A DNA stretch of 64,000 bases from Pseudomonas iridis (GTDB taxonomy: Bacteria > Pseudomonadota > Gammaproteobacteria > Pseudomonadales > Pseudomonadaceae): assembly GCF_017980685.1 (NCBI RefSeq), contig NZ_JACXXO010000021.1, positions 1 through 64,000 on the forward strand, read 5' to 3'. Shown in pieces: positions 35,684-43,967 of the stretch. A model generated the notes under the pieces. That model saw nothing but the letters and a program-made list of their open reading frames with translations, was not told the DNA's origin and made no database searches. The position numbers were made by a program, and so were the translations under genes. Positions within the stretch are counted from its first letter, which is position 1, and each line of letters begins with the position of its first letter.

Positions 35684-35736
35684 AACACATCGCGTGTTCT
35701 TAAAGTTTTTGCTGCCATTTCTGGCAGCTTTTTTTT
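35684..35736 (+). ncRNA. Candidate PhoB-controlled small RNA of about 50 nt
   Basis: Downstream of the PHO box promoter there is no ORF but two stem-loops. AACAC/GTGTT with an ATCGC loop lies at 35684-35698, followed by an AT-rich single-stranded stretch. Then comes a strong terminator, GCTGCCA/TGGCAGC with a 4-base loop (35711-35728) and eight T. The layout (promoter, short structured body, U-tail) is that of a minimal Hfq-type small RNA. Predicted from sequence only; it might also be a decoy or leader remnant. Confidence 0.4.
35711..35736 (+). terminator. Strong intrinsic terminator without an upstream gene
   Basis: A 7-bp GC-rich stem (GCTGCCA/TGGCAGC) with loop TTTC and eight T, active on the plus strand only. 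Neither flanking gene is transcribed in that direction, so it must terminate something starting in the intergenic region. Confidence 0.85.
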
Positions 35737-35763
35737 GACCAAAATTCAACAGATACAATCCTG

Positions 35764-35788
35764 TAGGGCTGCCTTGTGCAGCTCCTAC
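35764..35788. repeat. Single REP-like hairpin
   Basis: TAGGGCTGC and GCAGCTCCTA pair around CTTGT with one bulge; it resembles the GTAGGAGCTGC family of REP sequences. It is located just past the end of phnX. Confidence 0.55.
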
Positions 35789-35799
35789 CGGGGATTGGC

Positions 35800-36627
35800 C
35801 TAGCAGCCTTGAGGGGTTTCGCCTCGGGCCAGCCGCGCGTTGATGTCGTCGATCACCTCGGGTAACTCTGCAATGGTGTCGATCAGGTAATGCGGGCGCG
35901 AAGGGGCAAACATCGTGCTGATGCGCGTGCGCTCCTCGGCGAGTCTGTCCGACGGCAGCGCTTTGTATTGCTCGTAGGTCAGGCCCAGCGCGTTACCGGA
36001 GCAGGTCAGCGCCACCGTCCACATCCCCGCACTGCGACCCTCGAGAATTCCCGGCCAGGTGTCGTCAACCTTCACGCACGCAGCCACGTCATTGATGCCC
36101 AGCGCTATCACGTTAGCCAGCGCCTGTGCCGGATAAGGGCGACCATTGGGCACTCCATCGGTAGCGACGACGTGGTCAGCGACATAACCGTTTTTTCGTG
36201 CCAGCTCGATGACCCTGGCCATGACCACCGCCGGATAACCTGAGCACGAGCCGATCTTCAAACCCTTGTCACGCAACGCCGCAATGGCTTCAAGCGCGCC
36301 GGGGATCAACGCAGAGTGGAGGGCGATTTTCTCGATCTGCAGCGGCATGAAACGCTCGTAGATCGCCGTCACGTCGTCATCGGTCGGCAAGCGACCAAAC
36401 GCGGCGCGGTAGCGTTCGCCAATCTGATCAAGGTTGCACAAAGTGCGGATATGGTCCCATTTGCCCATGCCCATCGGGCCACGAGCCTCCTCCAGCGACA
36501 CGGCGACACCGAACTCGGCGAAGGCTTCGACGAAAATCTGCGTCGGCGCGAACGAGCCGAAATCAACAACGGTGCCGGCCCAGTCGAGAATCGCGGCTTG
36601 CACGTAAGTAGGTTGCTTGTACTGCAT
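35800..36627 (-). CDS. phnX: Phosphonoacetaldehyde hydrolase
   Basis: A 275-residue HAD-superfamily C-P hydrolase that splits phosphonoacetaldehyde into acetaldehyde and phosphate. Asp15 in ILDWAGT is the HAD nucleophile (the WAGT motif is diagnostic for PhnX) and Lys56 in PMGMGKWDHIR is the Schiff-base lysine. SCSGYPAVVM near 129 and DDTWPGILEG near 190 complete the site. The start at 36627 follows GGAGATTGATC. It is the last gene of the minus-strand phosphonate cluster. No phnW aminotransferase gene is present in the window. Confidence 0.93.
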   Translation of the reverse strand: MQYKQPTYVQAAILDWAGTVVDFGSFAPTQIFVEAFAEFGVAVSLEEARGPMGMGKWDHIRTLCNLDQIGERYRAAFGRLPTDDDVTAIYERFMPLQIEKIALHSALIPGALEAIAALRDKGLKIGSCSGYPAVVMARVIELARKNGYVADHVVATDGVPNGRPYPAQALANVIALGINDVAACVKVDDTWPGILEGRSAGMWTVALTCSGNALGLTYEQYKALPSDRLAEERTRISTMFAPSRPHYLIDTIAELPEVIDDINARLARGETPQGC

Positions 36628-36701
36628 GATCAATCTCCGTTTTCAGGTGAGCGTGTGCCGTCCCTCGATATAGAGGTAGGCCGGTTGGAATAAGTGTTGA
36701 A

Positions 36702-37571
36702 TCAGAGCATCGGTGAATTCGAGTCGAACAGCTCCGCGATTACCGGTCGGTTCCTGCGTATGCCGAGGCAGCACAAGTGGTATTCGATGAAGAACGGATG
36801 GTCGACAAAGGTGATCGGCTTGGTGCCCGGGGTTTCGGCGTACTCGACGGCCGAAACAAAACCGATGCCGATGCCTTTGACGATGGCGTGCACGATGGCC
36901 TCACGGCTGTTCAGTTGCATGACGCAGTTGAGTTCGATGTCGAGGCGTTTGCAGCTTTCTTCCACCAGTTGCCGGGTGCGTGCACTGGTCTCGCGCAGCA
37001 CCCATTTTTCGCGGCTGATTTCGCTGACGTGAACCTGCTCCTGGCTGGCCCAGGGATGGTCGTCACGCACCACGGCAATGATCGGATAGCGGTGATACAA
37101 GCGCGTGTGGAAGCGCTGATCGAATTCCGACAGCGCCAGAATCGCCACATCGATATCAAAATTGAACAGTCGCGCCAGGGTTTCCTTTTCCGAGGAGAAC
37201 GAGGTCTCCAGTTCGATATCAGGGTGGCGCTGCATTAGCTCATAAGTCAGGTTCATCGCGATCGGCGGCGACACGGCGCCGAGGCGCAGCATGCCGGATT
37301 TGCGTTGCTTGAAGCTCTGCAGCAGTTGCACCGCCTCATCCTCCTGACCAAATAGGCCCTGGGTAATTGCGTACAGCTTGTGCCCGGCCGCGCTCATCTC
37401 GATGTAGCGCCCGCGACGATGGAACAGTTCCACCGAGAAGGTTTTCTCCAGCGCGTTGACCTGCTCGCTGACGGTCGGCTGACCGATGCACAGAAACTCG
37501 GCGGCGAGGGTGAAACTGCCGGTCTTGGCCACGGCATGAAATGAACGCAACCACTTGTGGTACTGGTACAT
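36702..37571 (-). CDS. LysR regulator associated with phosphonate catabolism
   Basis: A 289-residue LysR regulator whose N-terminus (YQYHKWLRSFHAVAKTGSFTLAAE) and VELFHRRGRYIEMS are those of the LysR subfamily that accompanies aminoethylphosphonate genes. It starts 10 bp after the MFS transporter gene and ends 75 bp before phnX, so all three are probably one transcript. A second regulator of the same subfamily, with the same VELFHRRGR motif, lies at 42818. Confidence 0.85.
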   Translation of the reverse strand: MYQYHKWLRSFHAVAKTGSFTLAAEFLCIGQPTVSEQVNALEKTFSVELFHRRGRYIEMSAAGHKLYAITQGLFGQEDEAVQLLQSFKQRKSGMLRLGAVSPPIAMNLTYELMQRHPDIELETSFSSEKETLARLFNFDIDVAILALSEFDQRFHTRLYHRYPIIAVVRDDHPWASQEQVHVSEISREKWVLRETSARTRQLVEESCKRLDIELNCVMQLNSREAIVHAIVKGIGIGFVSAVEYAETPGTKPITFVDHPFFIEYHLCCLGIRRNRPVIAELFDSNSPML

Positions 37572-37581
37572 GCAGGCCCCG

Positions 37582-38877
37582 TCAGCGTCGGATGAACATT
37601 GCCACCGCCGCGCTGCAAAGGCAGGCGCTGGTGACCACGATGAAGATAAGAGACGTATTTGCCGTGGAGTCAAGCAAACGGCCGATCAGCGGTTCGGCCA
37701 GTCCGGCGAACAGATAGGACGAGAAGTTCATCACCCCGGTCGCCGTGCCCGCACGCTTGGCGCCGACCAGGTCAGGACACAGTGCCCAGAAACTCGACGC
37801 CGGGCCGTAGACGAAGAAGCCGCAAAGGAACAACGCGATCAGACCGACCAGACTGTGCGGCGGCAGGCTCCACATCCACAGACTGGTCGCAGCGCCGAGG
37901 ACCATATAAAGCATGATCGCAAGATAGCGCCTGGAGCCGAACAGCTTGTCCGACACCCAGCCGTTGCTCAGGGCGCCGACCGCCATGCCGACGGGGAGGG
38001 CGACGGTGATCCACTTCGGATCGACCATGCTGTCGCCGCTTTTCCAGTTGGCGCCGAGAAAGTGCACCGGCACCCAGACGATCAGTCCGTAGCGCGCGGC
38101 GTTCTGGAAACCCAATGCCAGCGCGGCGATAAGCAAGCGTGGATTCTTCAGTACTGCCTTGTAGCGCTGCGCCGAGGACTCGACCGCGCCGTGGGCTGCT
38201 TCCTGATGTTTGTCGTCGGTGTTGGCGACGCCAGTATCAGTCAGCGGCTCGAAGCCAAGATCCTGAGGCCGTTCGCGAGCGACCAGATAGAAAATGATCC
38301 CGCCGGCCAGCATCAACAACACCGGCAAACGGAAGATCCAGCGCCATTCCAGTTGCAACACTTCCAGAATGACGATGGAGGTGACGTACGACAGAATCGA
38401 CGCGCAACCCGCGGCGAAGGTGTAGAAGCCATAAACCTTGCCGCGCTCGCCGGCCGCCCACCAATTGGAAAGCAGACGGCTTCCCGGCGCCCAGCCGAGC
38501 GCCTGAAAGTAACCGTTAACGCCCCACGGCAGGATCAGGCTGGTGAGTCCACCGGCAAAACTGGTCACCCAATTCGCCCCGCACGACAGCACTGCGCCGA
38601 GGGTCATGATGCGCCGACCACCGAATTTGTCGGCGAGGTTGCCGTTGATTGCCTGGCCGATGGCATAGGCCCAGAGCATCGCGGCGGATGCCCAGCCGAG
38701 GGTTTCCTTGGTCAAGCCGAATTCGGCCTGGATACCCGGGATAGCGAAACCGAAGGTTTGTCGACCGGTGTAGAAAAACAGGTAGCAGAACATCGCCGCC
38801 AGCAACATGCGCCATTGGGCGACCCGGAACGAGGCAGAACGTACGGCGAGACCAGGCAGGGTTTGGGCACGATTCAT
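37582..38877 (-). CDS. MFS transporter, organophosphate:phosphate antiporter-like
   Basis: A 431-residue twelve-helix MFS protein. FFYTGRQTFGFAIPGIQ in helix 1 and NGYFQALGWAPGSRLLSNWW near helix 4-5 match the GlpT/UhpT (OPA) branch, where the helix 1 basic residue contacts the substrate phosphate. In this setting the substrate is probably an organophosphonate. The start at 38877 (MNRAQTLPG) is preferred over an upstream in-frame ATG at 38955, which would add a non-membrane tail. It gives the cluster a second uptake route besides phnCDE. Confidence 0.8.
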   Translation of the reverse strand: MNRAQTLPGLAVRSASFRVAQWRMLLAAMFCYLFFYTGRQTFGFAIPGIQAEFGLTKETLGWASAAMLWAYAIGQAINGNLADKFGGRRIMTLGAVLSCGANWVTSFAGGLTSLILPWGVNGYFQALGWAPGSRLLSNWWAAGERGKVYGFYTFAAGCASILSYVTSIVILEVLQLEWRWIFRLPVLLMLAGGIIFYLVARERPQDLGFEPLTDTGVANTDDKHQEAAHGAVESSAQRYKAVLKNPRLLIAALALGFQNAARYGLIVWVPVHFLGANWKSGDSMVDPKWITVALPVGMAVGALSNGWVSDKLFGSRRYLAIMLYMVLGAATSLWMWSLPPHSLVGLIALFLCGFFVYGPASSFWALCPDLVGAKRAGTATGVMNFSSYLFAGLAEPLIGRLLDSTANTSLIFIVVTSACLCSAAVAMFIRR

Positions 38878-39006
38878 GATCTTTTCCTTATTGTTGTGGG
38901 TTCCCGCCGAATGTCGGCAGCGGGTGCACTCTTTTTTGGTGCGACAGGAAATCACCGCAGCTTTTGGCTGCTGGCTGTGCTTGGGTTATTTAGCAATTGC
39001 GACGCG

Positions 39007-40098
39007 TCAGGCGGCCTGTGAACCGATGAAGTTCTTGCCGCGCGCGCCCTGCATCGCGAGATGGATGATGTCTTCGGCGTCCTTGGCCGAGACGCCATAA
39101 TCGGCGAACTCGGTCTTCACGCCGAGGCTGTGCAGGAACTCGCGCAACTGCTGTTGGGCTTTGGCCAGGTCTTCGCCGAAGATGCGCTGCAAGGTGCGGT
39201 CGCGGGTAGCGTCATGGCCCCAGGCCAAACCCAGCACCAGCGGCAGAGTGAAGGAGCAGGCGATGCCGTGGGGCAGGCCGTGGCGCAGGGTCATTTCGTA
39301 GGAGATCGAATGCGCCAGCGCGGTTTTGGTGTTGGAAAACGCCAGGCCAGCCTTGAGCGCCGCCAGCGCCATGCGCGTGCGCAGCTCCTGGCTGGACAAG
39401 TCCTTATGCAGGCGCGGCAGGCATTCGAGAATGTCTTCAATGGCCGAGATTGCGAAGGTGTCGGACACCGGGTTGGCGTTGACATTCCAGATTGATTCCA
39501 GCGCATGCGACAGTGCGTCGAGCCCGGTGGAAACGGTGACGCCGGCCGGCACGGTGAGCATCAGTTGCGGGTCGATGATTGCCACGCGCGGCCAGGTGCA
39601 TTCCAGGTGCAACGAATATTTTTTCTGGCTGGCGCTGTCCCAAATCGTCGCCCATGGCGTGACTTCACTGCCGGTACCGGCTGTGGTTGGCGCGGCGATC
39701 AACTGTTTGAAGCGCGGCGGGGTGAATGGTTTGCCGGTCGCCAGCAGCGCCAGTAATTCATCAAAACGTCCCGAGGCGGTACCGACAATCAACGCCTTGG
39801 CCGTGTCGATCGCACTGCCGCCGCCAACCGCCAGCACTACGTCGCACGTGTCGGCACGCTGCCAAAAATCTTCGTAAGTGCTGCGCAGGTGCGCGACATC
39901 CGGGTTGGGCTGCACGTCTTCGAAGACGTAGACCAGACGATCACCGAGCAACTTTTGCAGACGATCGACCAGTCCCAGTCCACGCGCTTCGGGGAAGGTG
40001 ACGAGGGCGACGGTCTGTTGTTCGGTGAGGGCGTCAAGTTCTTGCAGGCTGCCCCAGCCGAAACGGGTATCAACTGGGTTCTGGAAGCGGGCAGTCAT
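39007..40098 (-). CDS. Iron-containing alcohol dehydrogenase, phosphonoacetaldehyde reductase-like
   Basis: A 363-residue group III alcohol dehydrogenase. GGGSAIDTAK (92-101) binds NAD(P), and the iron ligands lie in TGLDALSHALE and HSISYEMTLRHGLPHGIA. AAPTTAGTGSEVTPWATIWD resembles the PhpC-like enzymes that interconvert phosphonoacetaldehyde and 2-hydroxyethylphosphonate. Placed between phosphonate transport genes and phnX, it could oxidise hydroxyethylphosphonate to the PhnX substrate. The alternative is a detoxifying acetaldehyde reductase acting on the PhnX product. Confidence 0.8.
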   Translation of the reverse strand: MTARFQNPVDTRFGWGSLQELDALTEQQTVALVTFPEARGLGLVDRLQKLLGDRLVYVFEDVQPNPDVAHLRSTYEDFWQRADTCDVVLAVGGGSAIDTAKALIVGTASGRFDELLALLATGKPFTPPRFKQLIAAPTTAGTGSEVTPWATIWDSASQKKYSLHLECTWPRVAIIDPQLMLTVPAGVTVSTGLDALSHALESIWNVNANPVSDTFAISAIEDILECLPRLHKDLSSQELRTRMALAALKAGLAFSNTKTALAHSISYEMTLRHGLPHGIACSFTLPLVLGLAWGHDATRDRTLQRIFGEDLAKAQQQLREFLHSLGVKTEFADYGVSAKDAEDIIHLAMQGARGKNFIGSQAA

Positions 40099-40232
40099 GG
40101 TGAATCCTTCTTGTTGTTGTCGGTAGTGGCGCCATACTCAGCGCCCGTCGGCAACGGCTCAAATCGATAATTCGCAGGTTTGAATCGGCTGAGGCGATAA
40201 CAGCGTCCGCAACCGTTCATGGTTGCCAGGCT

Positions 40233-41051
40233 CTAGTGATTAGAACCGCTCTGGATCGCGGCGCGCAGCCGACTGGATACCGCATCGGCGACGATCACCA
40301 TGAAGGTGATGACGATGATGCAGGTGGCGGTTTCCTGATATTTGAACAGCTTGAGGCTGCTCACCAGTTCGAATCCGAGGCCACCGGCGCCGACCATGCC
40401 GAGCACCGTGGCCGAGCGCAGGTTGACTTCGAAACGGTAGAGAATCACCGCGATCCATGCGGTAATGACTTGCGGCAAGACGCCAAACACGATCACTTGC
40501 AAGGGTCGGGCGCCGGTTGCCTGCAACGCTTCAATCGGGCCTTGATCGATCTCTTCGATGCTCTCGGCAAAGAACTTGCCGAGCATGCCCACACCGTGCA
40601 ACGCCAGCGCCAGCACACCCGGGAACGGGCCAAGGCCAACTGCCGAGACGAAGATCAGGGCGAGGATCAACTCGTTGATGCTGCGGGTAAAATTGAGTGC
40701 CTGGCGGGTGGCGTGAAACACCAGCCGATTACGGCTCAGGTTGCGCGCTGCGAGAAACGACAGCGGAATCGCCAGCAGCACACCGAGCAACGTGCCCCAG
40801 ATGGCGATCTGCAGGGTTTCCACAGCGGGTGCCAACAAGCGCGGCAGGATACTCAGGTCTGGCGGGAAGGTTCGCGAGAGGAAGTCGCCGATCTGCGGCA
40901 GCCCCGCAGCCAGTTCGCCCAGGCTGAGTTGGGCGCCTTGGGCGCTCCAGTTCAGCGTCCACAGCACGATCAGGACGACCGCGCCGAGGGTCAGCCAACT
41001 GCGTGTACTGCGGGGCCGGTCGCCCACCCACTGATAGTTGTTCGATTGCAT
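40233..41051 (-). CDS. phnE: Phosphonate ABC transporter permease
   Basis: A 272-residue inner-membrane permease with about six hydrophobic segments and the EAA-type loop EALQATGARPLQVIVFGVLPQV near 180. The start at 41051 follows GAGGGCC and lies two bases after the stop of phnC; a longer in-frame opening is rejected. Residues near the N-terminus (FLSRTFPPDLSILP) are typical of PhnE. Confidence 0.9.
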   Translation of the reverse strand: MQSNNYQWVGDRPRSTRSWLTLGAVVLIVLWTLNWSAQGAQLSLGELAAGLPQIGDFLSRTFPPDLSILPRLLAPAVETLQIAIWGTLLGVLLAIPLSFLAARNLSRNRLVFHATRQALNFTRSINELILALIFVSAVGLGPFPGVLALALHGVGMLGKFFAESIEEIDQGPIEALQATGARPLQVIVFGVLPQVITAWIAVILYRFEVNLRSATVLGMVGAGGLGFELVSSLKLFKYQETATCIIVITFMVIVADAVSSRLRAAIQSGSNH

Positions 41052-41053
41052 GT

Positions 41054-41845
41054 TCAGGCCCTCGATGCGGCGCAGTAGGTCAGGTTCGGGGCCGCAGTGT
41101 CTGCGGACAATTGCGTGGATGGCTGCGGATAGATCCGCGCCAGATCGGCATCGGTCATGCTCGAAGCCTTGCCATCGAACACCAGATTGCCGTGAGCGAG
41201 GCCGACCACGCGGTCGCCGAATTCGCGGGCATATTCGATCTGATGCAGATTGCACAGCACGGTGATGCCCAGCTCGCGAGTGGCATCGCGCAGGTACTGC
41301 AGCACCAGTCGCGCAGTTTTCGGGTCGAGGCTGGCAATCGGTTCATCGGCCAGGATCACTTGCGGTCGTTGCGCCAGGGCACGAGCAATCCCCACTCGTT
41401 GCTTCTGCCCGCCGGACAGTGAATCGGTACGCTCGCCAGCCTTGTGCGCCAGTTCGACGCGCTCCAGGCATTGCATGGCCAACGCCACATCGTCACGCCG
41501 AAACAGCTGAAAAATCGAGGCGAGGGTACCAACCGATCCGAGGCGACCGGTCAGCACGTTCTTCAAGACACTCAGGCGCGGCACGACATTGTGGTGCTGG
41601 AAAATCATTGCCACTTCTCGACGCAAAACGCTGGTGTCGGGGCAGCCGAGGGCGTCGATACCGGCCACGCTCAGCGTCCCGCTATCGGCCTGCGCCAAGC
41701 GGTTGATGCATCGCAGCAAGGTCGATTTCCCGGCACCGGACTGACCGAGTACCACGACGAATTCACCAGCACCGACCTCAAGATCAATTCCGCGCAAAAC
41801 CGGGTTGCTGCCGTAGTGTTTGGTCAGTTGGCGGATACTGATCAT
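41054..41845 (-). CDS. phnC: Phosphonate ABC transporter ATPase
   Basis: A 263-residue ABC ATPase. Walker A GQSGAGKST at 34-42, signature LSGGQKQRVGIARALAQ near 138, Walker B VILADEPIASLD near 160. MIFQHHNVVPRLSVLKNVLTGRLG is a PhnC-specific Q-loop context. The start overlaps the end of phnD by four bases. Confidence 0.92.
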   Translation of the reverse strand: MISIRQLTKHYGSNPVLRGIDLEVGAGEFVVVLGQSGAGKSTLLRCINRLAQADSGTLSVAGIDALGCPDTSVLRREVAMIFQHHNVVPRLSVLKNVLTGRLGSVGTLASIFQLFRRDDVALAMQCLERVELAHKAGERTDSLSGGQKQRVGIARALAQRPQVILADEPIASLDPKTARLVLQYLRDATRELGITVLCNLHQIEYAREFGDRVVGLAHGNLVFDGKASSMTDADLARIYPQPSTQLSADTAAPNLTYCAASRA

Positions 41846-42708
41846 TTCATGCTCCGCAAATCGAGATCGAGCACCTTGGCGGTGTCGCGCACCACGTCGT
41901 AAGCCGCGTCAGTAGTGCGCTGAAAGCCATTAAGTACGCCCTGATCACCCCACGGTACGTCTTTGATCGATGCCAATGCGTCGGCGATTTTTTTCTTCAA
42001 TTGCGGATCGAGCGCCTTACGCCAGACCATCGGCGATTCCGGGATCGGCTTGGAACTCCAGACCACCTCGAAGTCATCCTGCTTCACCACACCCTTGGCC
42101 ACAGCGCTGGCGAAGATGCGGTCGGCGACGGCGGCGGCATCCACCTTTTTGTTCTCGACGGCGAGGATGCTGGCGTCGTGGGAGCCGGAGAAAATTACTC
42201 GCTTGAACAAGGTGTCCGGAACAAAACCGGCTTGTTCAAGTCCGGCCTTGGGGAACAGATGCCCGGAGGCGGAGCTTGGATCTACGAAAGCGAAGGTATG
42301 GCCTTGCAGATCAGCCAGCGAGTGAATGCCGCTGTCCTTGCGCGCCAGAATCACGCTTTTGTAAGCGCTCTGACCGGTCTTCTTGGTGACCGCCACGGAG
42401 AACGCTTCGACATCCGCCACTGAGGTCGCCAGCACATACGAGAACGGGCCGAGATAGGCAACGTCGAGTTTGCCCGAGCGCAGCGCTTCGATGATGCCGT
42501 TGTAGTCGGTGGCTACGAACGGCACCACCGGCATGCCGATTTTGCTTTGCAGATCGTCGAGCACTTGTTTGCTCGCCTCGATCATCGCCTGGGAGTCTTC
42601 AGACGGGATCAGGCCAATGGTCAGTTTGTCCTTGGCCCAGACCTGGCTGGCGCTCAGGGCGAGTACGGTAAGGCTGACGACACGCAGAAACTGGTTAATT
42701 GTTTTCAT
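41842..42708 (-). CDS. phnD: Phosphonate ABC transporter substrate-binding protein
   Basis: A 288-residue periplasmic binding protein with a Sec signal peptide (cleavage after VWA near 25). KLTIGLIPSEDSQAMIEA and DYNGIIEALRSGKLDVAYLGPFSYVLA are PhnD hallmarks (the Tyr, Glu and Ser residues cradle the phosphonate). It is the first gene of phnDCE and divergent from a LysR gene. Confidence 0.92.
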   Translation of the reverse strand: MKTINQFLRVVSLTVLALSASQVWAKDKLTIGLIPSEDSQAMIEASKQVLDDLQSKIGMPVVPFVATDYNGIIEALRSGKLDVAYLGPFSYVLATSVADVEAFSVAVTKKTGQSAYKSVILARKDSGIHSLADLQGHTFAFVDPSSASGHLFPKAGLEQAGFVPDTLFKRVIFSGSHDASILAVENKKVDAAAVADRIFASAVAKGVVKQDDFEVVWSSKPIPESPMVWRKALDPQLKKKIADALASIKDVPWGDQGVLNGFQRTTDAAYDVVRDTAKVLDLDLRSMK

Positions 42709-42748
42709 GGCATTCCACGGTGTGGTTGGGAGTTGCCACAGGCTAGGT

Positions 42749-42766
42749 CTGTCACGTGACAGTCAT
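42749..42766 (+). promoter_or_regulatory. CTGTCACGTGACAG palindrome / PHO-box-like element
   Basis: Lies between divergent phnD and the LysR gene. CTGTCACGTGACAG (42749-42762) is a perfect 14-bp palindrome, suitable as an operator core for the dimeric regulator. Read as CTGTCAC-GTGA-CAGTCAT it also fits a PhoB box at 12 of 14 positions toward the LysR gene. The two readings cannot be separated by eye. Confidence 0.45.
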
Positions 42767-42817
42767 TCAATCAATTCAATATGGGAAACAGCAGCTAACT
42801 ATTGATGGAGTCTATGG

Positions 42818-43675
42818 ATGTCGAGCGCCAAACTGCGGGCTTTTCTGGCCGTCGCCCGTCACGGCAGTTTTAGTGCCGGAGCGCGGGCTTGCGGGCTGAC
42901 TCAGCCGACCTTGACCACTCAGGTGCAAAGCCTGGAGCGTAAGCACAATGTCGAGCTTTTTCATCGACGCGGACGGCGGATCGAGCTGTCGGATGTCGGC
43001 CGGCAATTGCTGCCGATTGCCCAGCGCATCGCCTTGCTGGAACTGGAGGCGCACAACCTGATGCGCGACTCGGGGCGGCTCGACAGCGGCCAGCTCAAGC
43101 TGGGGGCAGTGGGGCCGTTTCATGTGATCGAGATGGTCGACACCTACCTGCAACAGCACCCGAACATCGACGTGTCGATCCGCGTGGGCAACTCGGCGCA
43201 GGTGTTGTCCGATCTGGAAAACTACGTGACCGACATCGCGGTGTTGGCCGGGCGTCAGGATGACCCGGGGTTGTGTGCGGTGCACTACGCGCGGCACGCG
43301 ATCATTCTGTTCGCGCACCACGAACATCCGTTGGCTAACCGTGGCAGCGTGCGCCTGGAGGAGCTCGAAGGTCAGCGCTTGCTGCAACGCGAACCGGGCT
43401 CGACCACCCGTTTGGTGCTGGAGCAGGCATTGCACGCGGCGCAGGTCAAACCGCGTATCGCCATGGAAATCGGCAGCCGTGAAGCACTGCGTGAAGCGGT
43501 GGTACGCGGCCTGGGCCTGGGGGTGGTGTCGGAGGCGGAGTTCATTGCCGACCCGAACATCCGTGTGATTCGCATCGAAGGCGCGGCGCTCTACACCGAG
43601 ACCTATCTGTATTGCCTGGCCGAGCGGCGTTCGAGTCGGCTGATCTCTTCGTTTTTCGACGCGGCGCTGGCTTGA
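42818..43675 (+). CDS. LysR regulator divergent from phnD
   Basis: A 285-residue LysR protein: HTH at about 1-60 (GSFSAGARACGLTQPTLTTQV) with VELFHRRGRRIELSDVGR, then an effector domain. It belongs to the same subfamily as the regulator at 36702 (shared VELFHRRGR, SREA..AVV.GLG.G.VS segment). It probably activates phnDCE in response to a phosphonate or its aldehyde. Confidence 0.85.
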   Translation: MSSAKLRAFLAVARHGSFSAGARACGLTQPTLTTQVQSLERKHNVELFHRRGRRIELSDVGRQLLPIAQRIALLELEAHNLMRDSGRLDSGQLKLGAVGPFHVIEMVDTYLQQHPNIDVSIRVGNSAQVLSDLENYVTDIAVLAGRQDDPGLCAVHYARHAIILFAHHEHPLANRGSVRLEELEGQRLLQREPGSTTRLVLEQALHAAQVKPRIAMEIGSREALREAVVRGLGLGVVSEAEFIADPNIRVIRIEGAALYTETYLYCLAERRSSRLISSFFDAALA

Positions 43676-43739
43676 TTTGCAATTCTTGCTGATGCTTAGC
43701 TAATATACGAACCATATACACTTCGTATCGGATTTCGCT

Positions 43740-43967
43740 ATGGGCATCGTAAAGATTTCAGAGGACATGCACGAGAACCTGCGCATTTCCAGCAACGCAC
43801 TCAGCCGCTCGATCAACGCGCAAGCCGAGCACTGGATGCGCATCGGCATGCTCGCCGAACTGCATCCCAACCTCGACCACAGCGCGATCTGCCGTTTGCT
43901 GATTCGTGCTGAACAAAACGGCGGGCTGGACCTGCAACAACTGACTCAGGAAGACGTCACGGCATGA
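43740..43967 (+). CDS. ParD-like antitoxin family protein
   Basis: A 75-residue protein of the ParD-like family: MGIVKISEDMHENLRISSNALSR start, a short ribbon-helix-helix-like N-terminus, then QAEHWMRIGMLAEL. No ParE-type toxin is adjacent. Its stop overlaps the start of a type I methionine aminopeptidase gene (ATGA), so the two are translationally coupled, an arrangement I know from other Pseudomonas. Whether it acts as an antitoxin is unknown. Confidence 0.8.
   Translation: MGIVKISEDMHENLRISSNALSRSINAQAEHWMRIGMLAELHPNLDHSAICRLLIRAEQNGGLDLQQLTQEDVTA

Noticed and set aside
42749..42766. Firm PHO box controlling phnDCE
   Set aside because: The sequence is a perfect palindrome, and the direct-repeat match is better toward the LysR gene (12/14) than toward phnD (about 10/14), so an operator for the LysR protein is equally likely. 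It is kept only as an ambiguous site.
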